From: Chitinophagaceae bacterium UBA4412
GTDB lineage: Bacteria > Bacteroidota > Bacteroidia > Chitinophagales > Chitinophagaceae
DNA length: 11,173 nt
Reading direction: 5' to 3'
Assembly (NCBI GenBank): GCA_002400445.1
Contig: DGQO01000284.1
Coordinates: 6,610-17,782, forward strand
The notes beneath the pieces were generated by a model. It searched no databases. It was not told where the DNA came from and was given only the letters and a program-made list of their open reading frames with translations. Shown in pieces: positions 1-5,842 of this stretch. A program made the translations under genes and the position numbers. Each line of letters opens with the position of its first letter. Positions within the stretch are counted from its first letter, which is position 1.

Positions 1-266
1 ATGTTGAATTTATAATTCTTGGTTTCAGCAGTTTTCTTTCCCTGAGTGGTAGGAAAATTCCAGAAACATGTAGTAGCAGCAGATGTAATGGTAATACCTC
101 TTTCCTGCTCCTGCGCCATCCAGTCCATAGTCGCAGCGCCTTCGTGCACTTCACCCAGTTTGTGGTTTACGCCGGTGTAATAAAGAATACGCTCTGTTGT
201 AGTCGTTTTGCCCGCATCAATGTGGGCGGCAATACCAAAATTTCTTTGATAACGTAAGTCTGCCAT
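1..266 (-). CDS. fusA: Elongation factor G, N-terminal 88 codons (cut by window edge)
   Basis: Translation elongation factor G is the cytoplasmic GTPase that drives ribosomal translocation and, with RRF, ribosome recycling. The frame starts at ATG 264-266 and runs off the left edge without a stop. It begins [20 protein letters not shown], which contains the P-loop (G1) AHIDAGKT at about residues 14-21, followed by [11 protein letters not shown] and, at about residues 55-60, the switch I (G2) RGITIT. This N-terminal GTPase pattern with the [12 protein letters not shown] stretch is specific to EF-G among the translational GTPases. Only part of the G domain is present, so domains II-V cannot be judged. 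The gene follows rpsG on the same strand, as in str operons, but it is separated by 339 nt containing a terminator and a strong promoter. That suggests independent transcription. The fusA assignment is near certain, although a second EF-G-like paralogue cannot be excluded from the fragment alone. Confidence 0.96.
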   Translation of the reverse strand, partial: MADLRYQRNFGIAAHIDAGKTTTTERILYYTGVNHKLGEVHEGAATMDWMAQEQERGITITSAATTCFWNFPTTQGKKTAETKNYKFN

Positions 267-459
267 TGATATATTTTATTTATAGTTTAAAGTGTGATGA
301 TAAAGCAATTAAAGGCTTGCTTTGAGCCTGGAAGAAAAATTATTTTCCAGAGAAAAAACGGCTGGTACTTTCATTTGTCCTGCCAGATATGGTTTGCGCT
401 GCTCTCATATTAAGCTAAAATCCGGGCTCAAAGTATCGCTGCCGTTGCATTTAGCGGCG

Positions 460-490
460 CAAAGATAAGTTTCTCCCGGCATACTACAAT
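460..490 (-). promoter_or_regulatory. Predicted fusA promoter (Bacteroidota type)
   Basis: Read on the minus strand: -33 element ATTG (487-490), a 19-nt spacer, and -7 element TATCTTTG (460-467). The last matches the Bacteroidota primary sigma consensus TTTG-N19-21-TAnnTTTG with one mismatch in the upstream box. The predicted start point is near 453-455, giving a leader of about 190 nt before the fusA ATG. It lies downstream of the rpsG terminator, which supports separate expression of fusA and whatever follows it. Confidence 0.72.
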
Positions 491-524
491 ACCCTTTTCG
501 CAATTTTAAGAACTTCTGTTTGTT

Positions 525-553
525 CCCTTTTGCCAGTAAAAAAAGCAAAAGGG
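525..553. repeat. Inverted repeat between rpsG terminator and fusA promoter
   Basis: The arms CCCTTTTGC (525-533) and GCAAAAGGG (545-553) are perfect 9-bp complements around an 11-nt A-rich loop. An alternative pairing, AAAAGC (541-546) with GCTTTT (553-558), uses overlapping bases, so the two hairpins are mutually exclusive. Neither is followed by a good U tract on the minus strand. It may be a backup terminator or a boundary element; the function is not shown. Confidence 0.5.
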
Positions 554-560
554 CTTTTAC

Positions 561-586
561 AAAAAAAGCTGCCCTAAAGCAGCTTT
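561..586 (-). terminator. Rho-independent terminator after rpsG
   Basis: The 8-bp perfect stem AAAGCTGC/GCAGCTTT (565-572 with 579-586) has a 6-nt loop. On the minus strand it is followed by an uninterrupted run of seven T (complement of 561-567). It begins 20 nt after the rpsG stop codon. It should end most rpsL-rpsG transcripts before fusA. Confidence 0.85.
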
Positions 587-605
587 CCATCCAAAATATG
601 TTCGA

Positions 606-1073
606 TCAAATCCTAAAGTGTGCAAAGGCCTTGTTAGCCTCAGCCATACGATGGGTATCTTCTTTCTTTTTGTAAGATGCACCTTCGCCTTTGCTTGCAG
701 CCACAATTTCATTAGCCAGTTTATCTGCCATACTGCGGCCGTTTCTTTCACGACTGTAGCGAACCATCCATTTAATGCTAAGTGAAACTTTACGATCAGC
801 ACGCACTTCTGCCGGAATCTGGAAAGTAGCACCACCAATACGACGGCTGCGCACCTCTACACCAGGTGTAATATTAGTAAGGGCCTTCTTCCATACTTCG
901 TATCCATCCTCACTTGTCATTTTAGCTACCTTATCTAAGGCAGTATAGAAAATAGTATAGGCGCCACTCTTTTTACCTTCCCACATCAGGTTGTTCACGA
1001 AACGGGTAACCAATTTGTCGTTAAACTTCGGATCCGGCGCTAAGGGAAGTTTTTTAGCTTGTGCTTTACGCAT
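606..1073 (-). CDS. rpsG: 30S ribosomal protein S7
   Basis: S7 is a primary assembly protein of the 30S head; it binds the 3' major domain of 16S rRNA and lines the E site. The 155-residue product has the normal bacterial length. It shows the family's recognisable core: the N-terminal [23 protein letters not shown] (about 14-36), then [22 protein letters not shown] (about 69-90) containing the S7 signature, then SIKWMV (about 99-104) and the C-terminal helix with [10 protein letters not shown]. The start is ATG 1071-1073. It lies 53 nt downstream of the rpsL stop with no promoter box visible in between, so it is probably cotranscribed with rpsL. The transcript should end at the hairpin 561-586. 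In E. coli S7 is the translational repressor of the str operon; whether that holds here cannot be told from the sequence. Confidence 0.98.
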   Translation of the reverse strand: MRKAQAKKLPLAPDPKFNDKLVTRFVNNLMWEGKKSGAYTIFYTALDKVAKMTSEDGYEVWKKALTNITPGVEVRSRRIGGATFQIPAEVRADRKVSLSIKWMVRYSRERNGRSMADKLANEIVAASKGEGASYKKKEDTHRMAEANKAFAHFRI

Positions 1074-1126
1074 GTGTTTTGTTTTTTGTATCTATCCTTA
1101 AGAGTACTTAAGTAAAAGTTATTAAT

Positions 1127-1501
1127 TTATTTTTTAGCTCTTTTAGTTCCGTATTTACTGCGGCTCTGCTTGCGGTCTTTTACACCAGCAGTATCAAGGC
1201 TACCACGCACGATGTGATATCGTACACCTGGCAAATCTTTAACCCTTCCACCCCGGATAAGCACAATACTGTGCTCCTGGAGATTGTGACCTTCCCCTGG
1301 AATATAAGCGATCACCTCAATTTTATTGGTAAGACGCACTTTAGCAACCTTGCGAAGAGCGGAGTTTGGTTTTTTAGGGGTAGTTGTATATACCCTGGTA
1401 CAAACACCACGGCGTTGGGGACAAGCATCCAGTGCCCTGGATTTGCTTTTTGCCTTAATAATTTCTCTACCTTTTCTTACTAATTGTTGAATAGTTGGCA
1501 T
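1127..1501 (-). CDS. rpsL: 30S ribosomal protein S12
   Basis: S12 sits at the decoding centre of the 30S subunit and affects accuracy and streptomycin response. The product is 124 residues, the normal length, and opens [13 protein letters not shown]. Strongly conserved blocks are [26 protein letters not shown] from residue 27 (cysteines 27 and 34) and [26 protein letters not shown] from residue 71. The PKKPNS and GGRVKDLPG loops, where streptomycin-resistance substitutions occur in other bacteria, have the usual wild-type residues (K43, K44, K88). That predicts a streptomycin-sensitive ribosome at this locus. D89 is the position that RimO methylthiolates in E. coli. The start is ATG 1499-1501, 25 nt downstream of a TACCTTTG promoter box. 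It heads the rpsL-rpsG unit. Confidence 0.98.
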   Translation of the reverse strand: MPTIQQLVRKGREIIKAKSKSRALDACPQRRGVCTRVYTTTPKKPNSALRKVAKVRLTNKIEVIAYIPGEGHNLQEHSIVLIRGGRVKDLPGVRYHIVRGSLDTAGVKDRKQSRSKYGTKRAKK

Positions 1502-1525
1502 TAATTAACCTTTTTTTTCGGACGG

Positions 1526-1556
1526 CAAAGGTAGGTATTATGCTTAAATAAAGAAA
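1526..1556 (-). promoter_or_regulatory. Predicted rpsL promoter (Bacteroidota type)
   Basis: On the minus strand: TTTC (1553-1556), a 19-nt spacer, and TACCTTTG (1526-1533), followed by C. This is one base off TTTG-N19-TAnnTTTG. The -7 box ends 24 nt before the rpsL start codon, implying a very short 5' UTR of under 20 nt. Confidence 0.72.
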
Positions 1557-1586
1557 AAGATTCCAAAAAAATATTCGGGTTTTTTC

Positions 1587-1633
1587 CAAAGTCTAAAAAA
1601 ACCGCCGGTTTAAGGCGGTTTTTTTAGACTTTG
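1587..1633 (-). terminator. Strong hairpin terminator after ilvE, possibly bidirectional
   Basis: A perfect 20-bp inverted repeat (1587-1606 with 1614-1633) encloses a 7-nt loop. Its core is AAAAAAACCGCC and GGCGGTTTTTTT, so each strand carries A7 before and T7 after the GC stem. On the minus strand it starts 4 nt after the ilvE stop and would terminate ilvE. The T7 within the symmetric repeat gives equal potential on the plus strand, although no plus-strand gene ends here. It separates ilvE from the rpsL promoter. Confidence 0.9.
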
Positions 1634-1637
1634 CAGC

Positions 1638-2708
1638 TTATAATTTACACATCCAACCCCTACGGTCTTCACTTCTACCATAGCGAATATCATCCAGCAT
1701 ATTTTTAATAAGGGGAGCTGTTTTCCAGCTATCTACATCAAATTCCATCACATCATCTTTGTACCTCAATTCCTTAATTAATGAAATAGTGGCTGCGGTG
1801 CCGGTGCCAAAAACCTCCTTTAGTGTTCCTGCTTTATGGGCAGCTAAAACTTCATCAATAGACAAATCCCGCTCTTCCACAGTAAGACCAGCATCCTCCA
1901 ATAACGCAATCACACTCATGCGGGTTACACCTGCCAGGATAGTGCCATCGCCAAGGCCCGGCGTAATTGCCGTATTGCCAATCACAAAAAACACGTTCAT
2001 TGTACCACATTCCTGCACATATCTGTGCTCATGCGCATCTGTCCAAAGCACCTGGTCATAGCCTTTTAATTTAGCTTGCGCAGTGGCATACATGGCAGCT
2101 CCATAATTACCGGCAGCTTTGGCGTAACCCACACCGCCTGCAACCGCCCGCACATAATGCTCTTCTACATAAATGCGCATTGGAGCAGCATAGTATGGGC
2201 CTGTAGGGCTCAGGATGATCATAAACTTATAACGGTCACTTGGCTTCACACCAATCATTTCATCGCTGCTTACCATGAATGGCCTGATGTAAAGGGAATG
2301 GTCTTTCTGGGTAGGAATCCAATTGCGGTCCATTTTTACAAGCAACTTCATTCCTTCCATGAAAATACTGGCAGGGACTTGAGGCATTTGCATGCGCTGC
2401 GCAGAAATATTAAATCGATTAAAATTATCTTCCGGCCGAAAAATAAATGATTCACCTTCGGCACTTTTATATGCTTTGATACCTTCAAAAATAGCCTGGC
2501 CATAATGCAGGGCGGCAAGAGAGGGCGCAAGAAGCAATGGCTGATATGGTTTTATCTCTGGTGTTTTCCAGGCTCCGTTTTCATAATCCACTTCCAGCAT
2601 ATGATCTGAAAAATATCTTCCGAATGGAATATTTTCAAGATTGATATCCTTTAATTTACTTGTTTCTACTCTGGTAATATTAAAATCAGCTTCAGCAATC
2701 ATAATCAT
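1638..2708 (-). CDS. ilvE: Branched-chain amino acid aminotransferase
   Basis: A PLP-dependent class IV aminotransferase that interconverts leucine, isoleucine or valine with their 2-oxo acids, using 2-oxoglutarate/glutamate, in the cytoplasm. The 356-residue length fits the larger BCAT subgroup. Visible motifs are HYGQAIFEGIKAY (68-80), YIRPFM (140-145), GYAKAAGNYG (194-203) with the likely Schiff-base lysine K197, QECGTMNVFF (232-241) with E233 contacting the PLP ring nitrogen, and FGTGTAA (300-306) for phosphate binding. The frame opens MIMIAEAD; either ATG 2706-2708 or ATG 2700-2702 could be the start, and I kept the longer. A degenerate -7 box, CAACTTTG (minus, 2744-2751), lies 36 nt upstream. 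The gene stands alone, divergent from the 2757 gene across 48 nt, and ends at the hairpin 1587-1633. The 4-amino-4-deoxychorismate lyase and D-amino-acid transaminase relatives are shorter and lack this pattern. Confidence 0.95.
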   Translation of the reverse strand: MIMIAEADFNITRVETSKLKDINLENIPFGRYFSDHMLEVDYENGAWKTPEIKPYQPLLLAPSLAALHYGQAIFEGIKAYKSAEGESFIFRPEDNFNRFNISAQRMQMPQVPASIFMEGMKLLVKMDRNWIPTQKDHSLYIRPFMVSSDEMIGVKPSDRYKFMIILSPTGPYYAAPMRIYVEEHYVRAVAGGVGYAKAAGNYGAAMYATAQAKLKGYDQVLWTDAHEHRYVQECGTMNVFFVIGNTAITPGLGDGTILAGVTRMSVIALLEDAGLTVEERDLSIDEVLAAHKAGTLKEVFGTGTAATISLIKELRYKDDVMEFDVDSWKTAPLIKNMLDDIRYGRSEDRRGWMCKL

Positions 2709-2756
2709 TTAATTTTACCACAAAGAAACGAAAAAACGGGAAGCAAAGTTGGTTTT

Positions 2757-3257
2757 ATGAGTTTAAACAATATTCAACTGGGCAGTTATATCACACAGCA
2801 ACTGTATACAAAAACACTTGTAGACCTGAGCGAAAACACAAAGCAGGAAGCTAAAGTGAAAGGTCCTGAAATTGCACACCTTGGAAGCAACGAAAAATTA
2901 ATTTTAATTTTAGTGAGCGATCCTGATACGATCTATGCAGATGATGCAGATCTTGCTTTACTCACAGGTATCTTGAATGCCTGTAATATATCCCTGGCTG
3001 ATGTTGCTATAGTGAATGTGGCAAAAACACCATGCGATTTTCCTACACTAGTAGATGCCTTTACGCCGGGCTTCGTATTCTTGCTGGGCACTACACCGGC
3101 TTCTTTAGATTTCCCGATGAATTTTCCGGATTTTCAATTGCAAAATTATAATCATCAAACTTATCTTTCCGCACCATCACTGAAAGTATTGGCACAAAAT
3201 ACTTATGCAAAAAAACAACTTTGGGCCTGTCTTCAAAAACACTTTCACAACTCTTAG
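2757..3257 (+). CDS. Conserved hypothetical, possibly DNA polymerase III psi-like / UDG-fold
   Basis: I do not firmly recognise this 166-residue protein. There is no signal peptide or membrane segment, so it is probably cytoplasmic. After a variable N-terminus come a hydrophobic strand (KLILILVSDPDTI, 47-59), a helix (DLALLTGILNACNIS, 65-79), a second strand (DVAIVNV, 82-88), a third (GFVFLLGTTP, 105-114), and a C-terminal segment with APSLKVL (139-145) and AKKQLWACLQKHF (151-163). This strand/helix order, with a final aPsL..L...aKK.LW..L motif, resembles the HolD (psi) subunit of DNA polymerase III and its uracil-DNA-glycosylase fold. No catalytic glycosylase motif is apparent. The start is ATG 2757-2759. 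It lies 3 nt upstream of rdgB and so probably forms an operon with it. The psi assignment is an inference from pattern only. Confidence 0.85.
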   Translation: MSLNNIQLGSYITQQLYTKTLVDLSENTKQEAKVKGPEIAHLGSNEKLILILVSDPDTIYADDADLALLTGILNACNISLADVAIVNVAKTPCDFPTLVDAFTPGFVFLLGTTPASLDFPMNFPDFQLQNYNHQTYLSAPSLKVLAQNTYAKKQLWACLQKHFHNS

Positions 3258-3260
3258 TCC

Positions 3261-3857
3261 ATGCCACAACAGCATATCATTTTTGCAACAAACAACGCAC
3301 ACAAAGTTGCTGAAATTCGACATGTACTCAGCAATGAGTTGAAGGTAGATTCGCTTAAGGAGGCAGGTATCCTTGTGGACATACCGGAGCCGCATGCAAC
3401 ACTGGAAGAAAATGCTTCTGAAAAATCAAAAACGATTTTTTCGATCACCGGAAAAAATTGTTTCAGCGAAGACACTGGCCTGGAAGTATTTGTGCTTAAT
3501 GGGGAACCTGGTGTAAGAAGTGCCCGCTATGCAGGCGATAGCGCAGACTTTGCCGCAAACAACGAAAAATTACTGGGCGCCCTGGAAGGCAATAACGATA
3601 GGAGAGCACAATTCAGAACGGTAATTTCGCTAATATGGAAAGGGAAAGAATACCAGTTTGAAGGTATTTGTACCGGAAACATCATTAAAGAAAAAAGAGG
3701 AAAAGATGGCTTTGGTTATGACCCAATCTTTGTTCCCGATGGAGCTGAAAAAACCTTTGCCGAAATGAATTTAGCGGAAAAATCTGTATACAGCCATCGA
3801 CGCAAAGCCACCGATAAATTTGTAGCCTTTCTAAAAGCGCAGCATGGCCAGAATTAA
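3261..3857 (+). CDS. rdgB: XTP/dITP diphosphatase (RdgB/HAM1 family)
   Basis: This cytoplasmic enzyme hydrolyses non-canonical purine triphosphates (dITP, XTP, ITP) to the monophosphate plus pyrophosphate, keeping deaminated bases out of DNA and RNA. The 198-residue product has the usual length and all family landmarks: IIFATNNAHKVAEI (6-19) for substrate and phosphate binding, the metal/catalytic region FSEDTGLEV (68-76) with D71, NGEPGVRSARYAG (80-92), GKDGFGYDPIF (147-157) for base recognition, the TFAEM segment (165-169), and SHRRKA (178-183). SEDTGL replaces the commoner ADDSGL, but the key aspartate is kept. The start is ATG 3261-3263, 3 nt after the upstream stop. The 3' end overlaps the thioesterase gene by 14 nt, which implies translational coupling within a plus-strand operon. 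Confidence 0.97.
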   Translation: MPQQHIIFATNNAHKVAEIRHVLSNELKVDSLKEAGILVDIPEPHATLEENASEKSKTIFSITGKNCFSEDTGLEVFVLNGEPGVRSARYAGDSADFAANNEKLLGALEGNNDRRAQFRTVISLIWKGKEYQFEGICTGNIIKEKRGKDGFGYDPIFVPDGAEKTFAEMNLAEKSVYSHRRKATDKFVAFLKAQHGQN

Positions 3858-4266
3858 ACTTACTCTTCCCGGGAAACTGCTACATAGCACACAAATTCCA
3901 GTGCGCATTACAGATATCAATTATGGGAATCACCTGGGCAACGATGCATTAGTGAGTATTATTCATGAAGCGAGAATGCAGTTCCTGCAAGCAAGCCATT
4001 TTTCAGAACTTAATGCTGGTGGCACCAGCCTCATTATGAGTGATCTTGCGGTGGAATACAAAAATGAATCTTTTTACGGCGATGTGTTGCAGATCAATAT
4101 TCTCCTGGGCGAAATGAGTAGTGCCGGGTTCGAACTCTATTATAATATCAGCAATCAGTCTGGCAAATTGATAGCCTATGCCAAAACAGGAATGGTGTGC
4201 TTTGACTATGAGAGAAGACGCATTACCCCTGTGCCAAAGGCACTACAAGAAATGCTACTACACTAA
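3844..4266 (+). CDS. Hotdog-fold acyl-CoA thioesterase (4HBT family)
   Basis: A 140-residue single-domain protein of the 4-hydroxybenzoyl-CoA thioesterase-like hotdog superfamily, expected to hydrolyse an acyl-CoA or acyl-ACP thioester in the cytoplasm. The N-terminal strand IPVRITDINYGNHLGNDAL (18-36) matches the family motif D..N..GH..N, with D24 as probable catalytic acid and H30/N33 nearby. It is followed by the long hotdog helix (VSIIHEARMQFLQ), and the later strands AVEYKNESFYGDVLQINI and KTGMVCFDYERRRITPVP are also typical. The real substrate cannot be predicted; FadM/YbgC-like roles are possible. Its ATG (3844-3846) lies inside rdgB, overlapping by 14 nt, and its stop overlaps the convergent aroE stop by 4 nt. 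A weak 7-bp hairpin spans the two stops, with no clear terminator. Confidence 0.88.
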   Translation: MARIKLTLPGKLLHSTQIPVRITDINYGNHLGNDALVSIIHEARMQFLQASHFSELNAGGTSLIMSDLAVEYKNESFYGDVLQINILLGEMSSAGFELYYNISNQSGKLIAYAKTGMVCFDYERRRITPVPKALQEMLLH

Positions 4267-4273
4267 CATTTCT
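4248..4273. repeat. Weak inverted repeat spanning the convergent thioesterase/aroE stops
   Basis: AGAAATG (4248-4254) and CATTTCT (4267-4273) are perfect complements around a 12-nt loop that contains both stop codons (4264-4266 plus; 4263-4265 minus). The stem is short and AT-rich with no U tract on either side, so it is at best a poor bidirectional terminator. It is the only structure visible at this gene junction. Confidence 0.3.
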
Positions 4274-5000
4274 CATTCCAGCGTTTCCAGTTTTCTTCTG
4301 CCTGGATTAAGAGCATTGTAAACCCATTTTGAATTATTGCACCCTGCTCCTTTCCTTTTTGCAAAAACATAGTTAGTTCCGGCTTATAAACTAAATCATA
4401 GAGGTAATGATTTGCGGTAATGCCATCGTATGGGATAGGGGGGAAACTATCATTTGCCGGATACATTCCTAATGGTGTACAATTGATGATCACAGGATGC
4501 TGTGCAATGATCTTAGGAGTCAATTCATCGAAACAAATATCCCCTACTCCCTGCTTTCTCACCACTGTGACAAAAGGCATCTTTAACTTACGCAATACAT
4601 ACTGCACTGCAAGAGACGCACCTCCGTTACCAAGCACAAGTGCCCGCTTATGCTCTGCCTTTAAAAACTTACAAAAAGACTGCTCAAAGCCCAATATATC
4701 AGTGTTGAACCCTTTTAAGCCCTGTGCTGTAAATTGAATACAATTTATAGCTCCTATTTTGGCGGCCTCTTCATTAAGGACCTGCAGGTAGGGAATTACA
4801 GCAGTTTTATAAGGAATGGTTACAGCAAGGCCATGTAAATCCTGATGTGTTTGCAATAAAGGGCCAAAATCTTCAATCCTTGCCAGAGAAAACAGGTCGA
4901 AAGTAGCATCATCTATATGTTCCCGCTGAAATTTTTCTTCAAAATATTGCTTAGAAAAAGATTGAGCCAGGGGATAGCCTATAAGGCCAAAACGACGCAT
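4263..5000 (-). CDS. aroE: Shikimate 5-dehydrogenase
   Basis: Reduces 3-dehydroshikimate to shikimate with NADPH, the fourth step of the chorismate pathway, in the cytoplasm. From ATG 4998-5000 the product is 245 residues, somewhat shorter than the E. coli enzyme but complete. Substrate-binding landmarks are GYPLAQSFS (8-16, serines 14 and 16), VTIPYK (60-65) with catalytic K65, AINC (84-87, N86) and NTD (99-101) with catalytic D101. The NADP site shows LGNGGAS (123-129), and NCTPLGM (163-169), YDLVY (191-195) and NGFTMLLIQAE (215-225) follow. An in-frame TTG one codon upstream would add one residue, but the ATG is preferred because it overlaps the upstream stop as TGATG, a typical coupled start. 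Its stop overlaps the convergent thioesterase stop by 4 nt. Confidence 0.96.
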   Translation of the reverse strand: MRRFGLIGYPLAQSFSKQYFEEKFQREHIDDATFDLFSLARIEDFGPLLQTHQDLHGLAVTIPYKTAVIPYLQVLNEEAAKIGAINCIQFTAQGLKGFNTDILGFEQSFCKFLKAEHKRALVLGNGGASLAVQYVLRKLKMPFVTVVRKQGVGDICFDELTPKIIAQHPVIINCTPLGMYPANDSFPPIPYDGITANHYLYDLVYKPELTMFLQKGKEQGAIIQNGFTMLLIQAEENWKRWNEKC

Positions 5001-5770
5001 CAAACGGTTTCTTTATTTAAATAAAGCTCAAATGTATCACCCCGCAAACCAATACGCATAGCTTCCAGCGCAATGATTTCTGATGGAGCGATGTTACCCA
5101 GGTTTACATTGCAGCCGATAAGCTCCAGGAAATATAATTGCTGGGCTTTCTGAGGTGCCTCCCATATGATTTTTTGCTCCGGAACCTGTGTAAGGATTTC
5201 CTGCACCAGGCCTTCTCTCACTTCACCAGAGCCCCGATAGATTCCTACGTTACCTGCTTCCCGGGCTTCTGCTATCACATACGAAGAGCCGGCACTTAAC
5301 TCTGCTTTCATGAGCTCAATCCATTTGTAAGGCGGGATAATGTGTGCGGCATCTTTACTGCCCACTTCGCTAAGCACGATACCGTGCTTCGTTAGCTTTT
5401 CTATGTAACCACATTTTTCCGCATGCGGTATGGTGATAGAGCCATCACTCACTTCCATATAGCGAATGCCATATTCCTTACACACACTGATATAATCTTC
5501 AAACTGATTGCGAATGAGAAAAGCTTCAAACAATGTTCCGCCAAAATATACAGGCACATCAAATGACTGATAAACCTCAAGTTTTTCTCGAAGGGTGGGA
5601 GTTACAAAGGCAGTACCGAAGCCGAGTTTTACCAAATCTACATGCGGATAACTTACCGACATAAAATTTTTTGCCTCTTGAACGCTGAGGCCTTTATCCA
5701 TAATCATGGTAATACCGTGAAGCCTGGGTTTGAGGTTACGATCGGGAATTTGCTGGAGGTTGAAATTCAT
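5000..5770 (-). CDS. Phosphosulfolactate synthase homologue (ComA family)
   Basis: ComA adds sulfite to phosphoenolpyruvate to form (2R)-O-phospho-3-sulfolactate, known from coenzyme M biosynthesis in methanogens and also found in bacteria. The 256-residue product carries the family core end to end: VDLVKLGFGTAFV (44-56), VYFGGTLFEAF (74-84), EVSDGS (106-111), VLSEVGSKDA (132-141), EAREAGNVGIY (168-178), WEAPQKAQQ (203-211), NVNLGNIAPSEIIALE (221-236) and GLRGDTF (241-247). It is a TIM-barrel enzyme of the PEP-using type and appears intact. A longer TTG start at 5797 is rejected because it would lie in the -7 box (5795-5802); ATG 5768-5770 is chosen. Its TGA stop overlaps the aroE ATG. Methanogenesis is not plausible here; the product may feed sulfolactate, cysteate or sulfonolipid metabolism, or be something else. 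Confidence 0.9.
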   Translation of the reverse strand: MNFNLQQIPDRNLKPRLHGITMIMDKGLSVQEAKNFMSVSYPHVDLVKLGFGTAFVTPTLREKLEVYQSFDVPVYFGGTLFEAFLIRNQFEDYISVCKEYGIRYMEVSDGSITIPHAEKCGYIEKLTKHGIVLSEVGSKDAAHIIPPYKWIELMKAELSAGSSYVIAEAREAGNVGIYRGSGEVREGLVQEILTQVPEQKIIWEAPQKAQQLYFLELIGCNVNLGNIAPSEIIALEAMRIGLRGDTFELYLNKETV

Positions 5771-5794
5771 TTGAGAGTGTTTTTTTTGCGCTTG

Positions 5795-5824
5795 CAAAGA
5801 TATTTAATCCATCGCTAAGGGAAA
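5795..5824 (-). promoter_or_regulatory. Predicted promoter of the ComA-family gene and aroE
   Basis: On the minus strand: TTTC (5821-5824), an 18-nt spacer, and TATCTTTG (5795-5802), followed by C. The -7 box is a full match to TAnnTTTG and ends 24 nt before the ATG at 5770. It sits between the TPR gene stop (5843) and the ComA-family start. It gives this pair its own promoter even if read-through from the TPR gene also occurs. Confidence 0.7.
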
Positions 5825-5842
5825 GGGAAATTTTAAGAACGA

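Larger units (their letters stand above)
267..605. other. Non-coding rpsG-fusA intergenic region / fusA leader
   Basis: This 339-nt gap holds no credible gene; the short frames in it look random. On the minus strand, in transcription order, it contains the rpsG terminator (561-586), a second inverted repeat (525-553), a promoter (460-490) and then about 190 nt of presumed fusA 5' leader. The leader contains two small hairpin candidates: AGGCT/AGCCT at 313-317/325-329 and CTGGAA/TTCCAG at 328-333/345-350. They overlap by two bases and could therefore compete. No known riboswitch or r-protein binding site is recognised. Confidence 0.7.

Noticed and set aside
405-590. Open frame of about 60 codons on the minus strand between rpsG and fusA
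   Set aside because: It spans the rpsG terminator and the fusA promoter, has no recognisable domain, and looks like chance.
3357-3363. AAGGAGG Shine-Dalgarno-like word inside rdgB
   Set aside because: It lies within conserved coding sequence and no start codon with a plausible frame follows; Bacteroidota rely little on such sites.
5001-5003. TTG one codon upstream of the aroE ATG
   Set aside because: The ATG at 4998-5000 overlaps the upstream TGA as TGATG, the usual coupled arrangement, and gives the expected N-terminus.
5771-5797. Longer ComA-homologue frame beginning at TTG 5795-5797
   Set aside because: The TTG is part of the TATCTTTG promoter box, so it would not be in the transcript; family similarity starts well inside the ATG form.
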